Part shown: positions 56,315 to 64,000 of the stretch, one piece after another
Layout of the letters: each line of letters starts with the position of its first letter
How positions within the stretch are numbered: position 1 is the first letter of the stretch
Source of the DNA: an uncultured Methylococcaceae bacterium
Lineage (GTDB): Bacteria; Pseudomonadota; Gammaproteobacteria; Methylococcales; Methylomonadaceae
NCBI GenBank assembly: GCA_903928685.1
Contig: CAIYRS010000111.1
Location: 1-64,000 of the forward strand
DNA: 64,000 nucleotides
Direction: 5' to 3'
The notes under the pieces: model-generated
The model's database searches: none
The model's input: only the letters and a program-made list of their open reading frames with translations
Told to the model about the DNA's origin: nothing
Made by a program: the position numbers and the translations under genes

Positions 56315-56495
56315 CTCAATGCTTACTTGGTTAAATTTAATTTTTTAAAAAAGTCAATAAAATTTAAGTAAGATTGCATTGCAATTGCGCTTGTCAATCA
56401 AAGTGTTATATACGGAAAGTGCTACAATCAAAATCGAAAACACCTATAAGAGTGTTTCATCGATTGGTTTAGGCCACTACTTTAGGGGCAATGCG

Positions 56496-57617
56496 ATGAC
56501 AGTAATTCAGGAAAATACCCAGCTGCAAAAAACCGTCCTTATTGTAGACGACATACCAGACAACCTCGCGGTGCTTGGTGAGTTGCTCATGGCTCATTAT
56601 AAAGTCCGCGTAGCCTCTTCTGGCGCTAGGGCATTGGCTTCAGCCATCATCAAACCGCTCCCCGATATTATCTTGCTGGACATCATGATGCCTGAAATGG
56701 ACGGTTATGAAGTGCTGAAAAGGCTGAAGGCACAACCAGAGACACGGGACATCCCAGTCATTTTTCTTACCGCATTGGATCAGACCGAAGACGAAACCAA
56801 AGGCCTTGAGCTGGGTGCGGTGGATTTCATCTCCAAACCCATCAGGCCGCCGATCATCTTGACGCGGATAAAAGGACAGCTAGATATTAAAGCCGCACGC
56901 GACTTGCTTCGCGACAAAAACACCTGGCTTGAAAACGAAGTCCAACGGCGCATCAGCCAATATCAAAAAGTCCAAGACATAACCATGCGCGCCTTAGCCA
57001 GTTTGGCTGAAGCCCGCGACAACGAAACGGGCAACCACATCCTGCGTACCCAAGGCTATGTGAACGTCCTCGCCAAAGAATTGGCAACATTACCCGAATA
57101 TTCCCAAGCGCTAACGCCGGACATCATCGAAAGCTATACCAAAGCCGCGCCCTTACATGATATTGGCAAAGTCGGTATCCCCGATTATGTACTGCACAAG
57201 CAAGGCAAGCATTCACCTGAAGAATGGGCAATCATGAAAACCCATGCTCAGGTTGGTGCTGATGCTATTTGGCGGGCCATTCAAGATGAAGAAGATTTGG
57301 AAGCAACCGACTTTTTACATGTGGCAATGGAAATTTCAGCCAATCACCATGAAAAATGGGATGGCAGCGGTTATCCCAACGGGCTTAGTGGCACAAATAT
57401 CCCGCTTTCCGCCAGACTGATGGCCTTGGCTGATGTCTTTGATGCCTTGGTCAGCAAACGCGTTTACAAACCGCCCTTTAGCATAGAAAAAGTCACCGAA
57501 ATTCTCCTTGAAGGTAAGGGTAAACACTTTGATCCCGCTGTTGTGGAAGCTTATATGCGTCGTATCGACGACTTCCGCGTCATCGCCGCACGCTATGCAG
57601 ATCAAGCTGATGAATAA
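56496..57617 (+). CDS. HD-GYP response regulator (cyclic-di-GMP phosphodiesterase)
   Basis: 373 residues from ATG 56496, with AGGGG seven bases upstream; a longer reading from 56379 lacks a site. Receiver domain (about 13-130; Asp62 in ILLDIMMPEMDG), short coiled linker (about 140-160), then HD-GYP domain with His221-Asp222 in PLHDIGKVGIPD and Gly292-Tyr-Pro in GSGYPNGL. RpfG-type: phosphorylation should switch on breakdown of c-di-GMP. Overlaps the next gene (ATGAATAA), the first of a three-gene signalling operon. Confidence 0.93.
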   Translation: MTVIQENTQLQKTVLIVDDIPDNLAVLGELLMAHYKVRVASSGARALASAIIKPLPDIILLDIMMPEMDGYEVLKRLKAQPETRDIPVIFLTALDQTEDETKGLELGAVDFISKPIRPPIILTRIKGQLDIKAARDLLRDKNTWLENEVQRRISQYQKVQDITMRALASLAEARDNETGNHILRTQGYVNVLAKELATLPEYSQALTPDIIESYTKAAPLHDIGKVGIPDYVLHKQGKHSPEEWAIMKTHAQVGADAIWRAIQDEEDLEATDFLHVAMEISANHHEKWDGSGYPNGLSGTNIPLSARLMALADVFDALVSKRVYKPPFSIEKVTEILLEGKGKHFDPAVVEAYMRRIDDFRVIAARYADQADE

Positions 57618-58595
57618 CCGTAACATTTTCACCCGCCGCGACTTCCTGCGTTTGGCTGCCAGTTCACTAGCCGCAACGGCAATGGCTGAGCTTATCGGCT
57701 GTGCCAGCGAGCAGCCGCTTAAGACTGCCTTGCTAACAGGTTGGCCCGGTTATGCGTTGATGTTTCTTGCAAGGAAGCAGGGCTTGCTGTCTGAGCAAGA
57801 GTTCACACTGTTCAGTACCGCCAACCTCGGCGAGTCTTCTGCCATGTTGTTGAGTGGCAAAGTCGACGCGGCAGGGATTACGCTGGACGAAGTGCTGCAT
57901 TGTATAGACCAAGGCGTTCCGCTCACAGTGCTGGCGGTACTCGACGTTTCCGCTGGTGGTGATGCGGTGTTGGTGAGGCCAGAAATCAAAATCTTGGCTG
58001 ATCTTCAAGGCAAATCCATTGGTGTGGAGGTATCCAACCTCGGTGCGATTATGCTGGCTAAGTTGTTGGAGGTCGCCAAACTCAAACGCGAAGACGTAAA
58101 TATTGTGCCGATGGACAATGACCATCTGAAAAGTCTTGAGCAAAACCACCTCGATGCCATCATCACTTACGAACCCGTACCTACCCAGCTTGAAAAAATG
58201 GGCTACACGCGGCTGTTTGATACCCGCAGCTTGCCCAACCTGATTGTGGATATACTTGCAGTGCGCCAGGATCGTGAAAAACAGCATATCCAAGCTCTAA
58301 AAATGCTGATAAACGCCCATTTCCAAGCGCTTAAGCTCTGGCAGACCAACCCGGCTGACACCGCTTATCTTTTGGCGGAAGTCATGGCTATCCCGGCTGA
58401 AGACGTAAATAATTCGTTTTATGGCATCAACCTGCCGGACATTAGCTACAACACCCACTATCTTTCCGCTCCTGCCGATGAACTTAAACAGTCCGTAAGC
58501 GACATCGCCAGCATCATGCAGCGCGAAGGCTTGATAAAACACCCCATTGAAAATGGTCTGCGTTTTAACGCGGACTACCTGCCAGAAAGTTTTTA

Positions 58596-58596
<1 letters not shown>
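57610..58596 (+). CDS. NMT1/SsuA-type ABC solute-binding protein, twin-arginine signal
   Basis: 328 residues from ATG 57610. N-terminal [20 protein letters not shown] looks like a Tat signal, followed by a lipobox-like LIGC (Cys near 30), so it may be a Tat-exported lipoprotein. The mature domain ([72 protein letters not shown]) is the two-lobed fold of taurine, nitrate or thiamine-precursor binding proteins. No permease or ATPase gene is near, so it probably feeds the sensor kinase behind it. It overlaps both neighbours by a few bases. Confidence 0.85.
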
Positions 58597-63425
<4,829 letters not shown>

Positions 63426-63575
63426 TATTTTTGGGTAGTTATGTGCTTGATATTTAAAAAAATGTATTTTTGTAAACACGCGTCAGTGTAATATCGGAAA
63501 AAGTTAGTAAGCTATCCATAAAAACAACAACATACTGATATAATCTAAAGAAAATTCTAACGATTGGCGGGTTGT

Positions 63576-64000
63576 ATGAAACACCTTTTTGCTATTTTTT
63601 GCCTTTGTGGCCTTTTATTTGTACCAATCCTCGGCGTTGCCCAACAAGTTGATGTCAATGCCGTAGACTACCCAAACGGAAGCCAAGCCGGGCAAATCCG
63701 CTTTTCCTTAAGCCAAGCTGTCAAACAACGGCAGTTTATTCTCGATAAACCGTTGCGTTTGGTGATTGATTTAAGTAACACCCGTTTAAGCCAGCCGCTT
63801 AAACAACCTGCCAGCAACCATCCTGTATTTGCCAAAATAAGGGCGGGCAGTAAAAACGCTACTGATTTGCGGGTGATAGTGGATTTAAAAACCGCTGCGG
63901 CTATTAAGGATTTATCGGTTGCCGCCGAAAGCCAAAATCAACAATTACTGATCCATTTGGCGAATAAAGCTGCCGTCAACACAGCAGTCGTAAACAAGCA
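63576..64000 (+). CDS. amiC: N-acetylmuramoyl-L-alanine amidase, N-terminal AMIN part (cut by window edge)
   Basis: The first 141 codons. Signal peptide (1-22, AIFCLCGLLFVPILGVAQ) then an AMIN domain (about 25-130; GQIRFSLSQAVKQRQFILDK, RLVIDLSNTRLSQPL, KIRAGSKNATDLRVIVDL) that targets the enzyme to septal peptidoglycan. The catalytic Amidase_3 domain would follow outside the window, so amiC versus another AMIN protein is not fully settled. In the 150-bp gap before it I see no other gene. Confidence 0.75.
   Translation, partial: MKHLFAIFCLCGLLFVPILGVAQQVDVNAVDYPNGSQAGQIRFSLSQAVKQRQFILDKPLRLVIDLSNTRLSQPLKQPASNHPVFAKIRAGSKNATDLRVIVDLKTAAAIKDLSVAAESQNQQLLIHLANKAAVNTAVVNK

Noticed and set aside
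56151..56348. 65-codon plus-strand frame before the HD-GYP gene
   Set aside because: It is built over the 13-bp inverted repeat; no ribosome site or family signal.

Overview
The window (about 46-50% GC by eye, 64 kb) reads as chromosome of a gammaproteobacterial methylotroph, most likely a type I methanotroph of the Methylococcaceae. The basis is a complete NAD-linked molybdenum formate dehydrogenase cluster (fdsG-fdsB-fdsA-fdhD-fdsD), a MoxY/MoxX-like sensor pair of the kind that controls methanol dehydrogenase, gammaproteobacterial gene orders (dapA-bamC; thrS-infC-rpmI-rplT-pheS-pheT-ihfA-merR), and dense families of short palindromic repeats. The genus assignment is inference.

Layout. 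1-3.2 kb: a minus-strand efflux operon (TetR regulator, outer-membrane factor, periplasmic adaptor cut by the window edge), full of palindromic repeats, one of which is fused in frame into the outer-membrane factor. 3.2-9.1 kb: an exported FG-GAP repeat protein with a C8 tract beside its start, a Bax-inhibitor-1 membrane protein behind a structured leader, a TIGR04073-type small exported protein, and the MoxYX-like pair. 9.3-17.7 kb: dapA-bamC, purL, ribA and three less well known genes. 17.7-25.4 kb: the formate dehydrogenase operon, then purE-purK. 25.7-32.3 kb: accA, a SUKH-like gene with an acidic partner, an exported phosphoesterase, a Nudix ADP-ribose pyrophosphatase and an RTX protein. 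32.3-41.1 kb: a CysJ-type diflavin reductase directly behind an unusually long glutamate synthase, then a ubiquinone hydroxylase. 41.1-48.8 kb: the translation block, bounded by tRNA-Val(GAC) and tRNA-Pro(GGG).

48.8-56.4 kb is an accessory island next to tRNA-Pro: a possible HsdM scrap, a VapBC-type pair, an orphan UPF0175 protein, a type III-like restriction-modification pair split by a DUF559 nuclease gene that sits between near-perfect terminal inverted repeats, a fivefold octamer cluster and an integrase remnant. 56.4-63.4 kb is a three-gene signalling operon (HD-GYP response regulator, solute-binding protein, 1609-residue hybrid kinase with its own solute-binding-like sensor domain). The window ends in an AmiC-type amidase.

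The most interesting items are the inverted-repeat-bounded DUF559 cassette, the solute-binding/HD-GYP/hybrid-kinase operon, the glutamate synthase-diflavin reductase pair without a visible gltD, and the repeat captured as coding sequence in the efflux lipoprotein.
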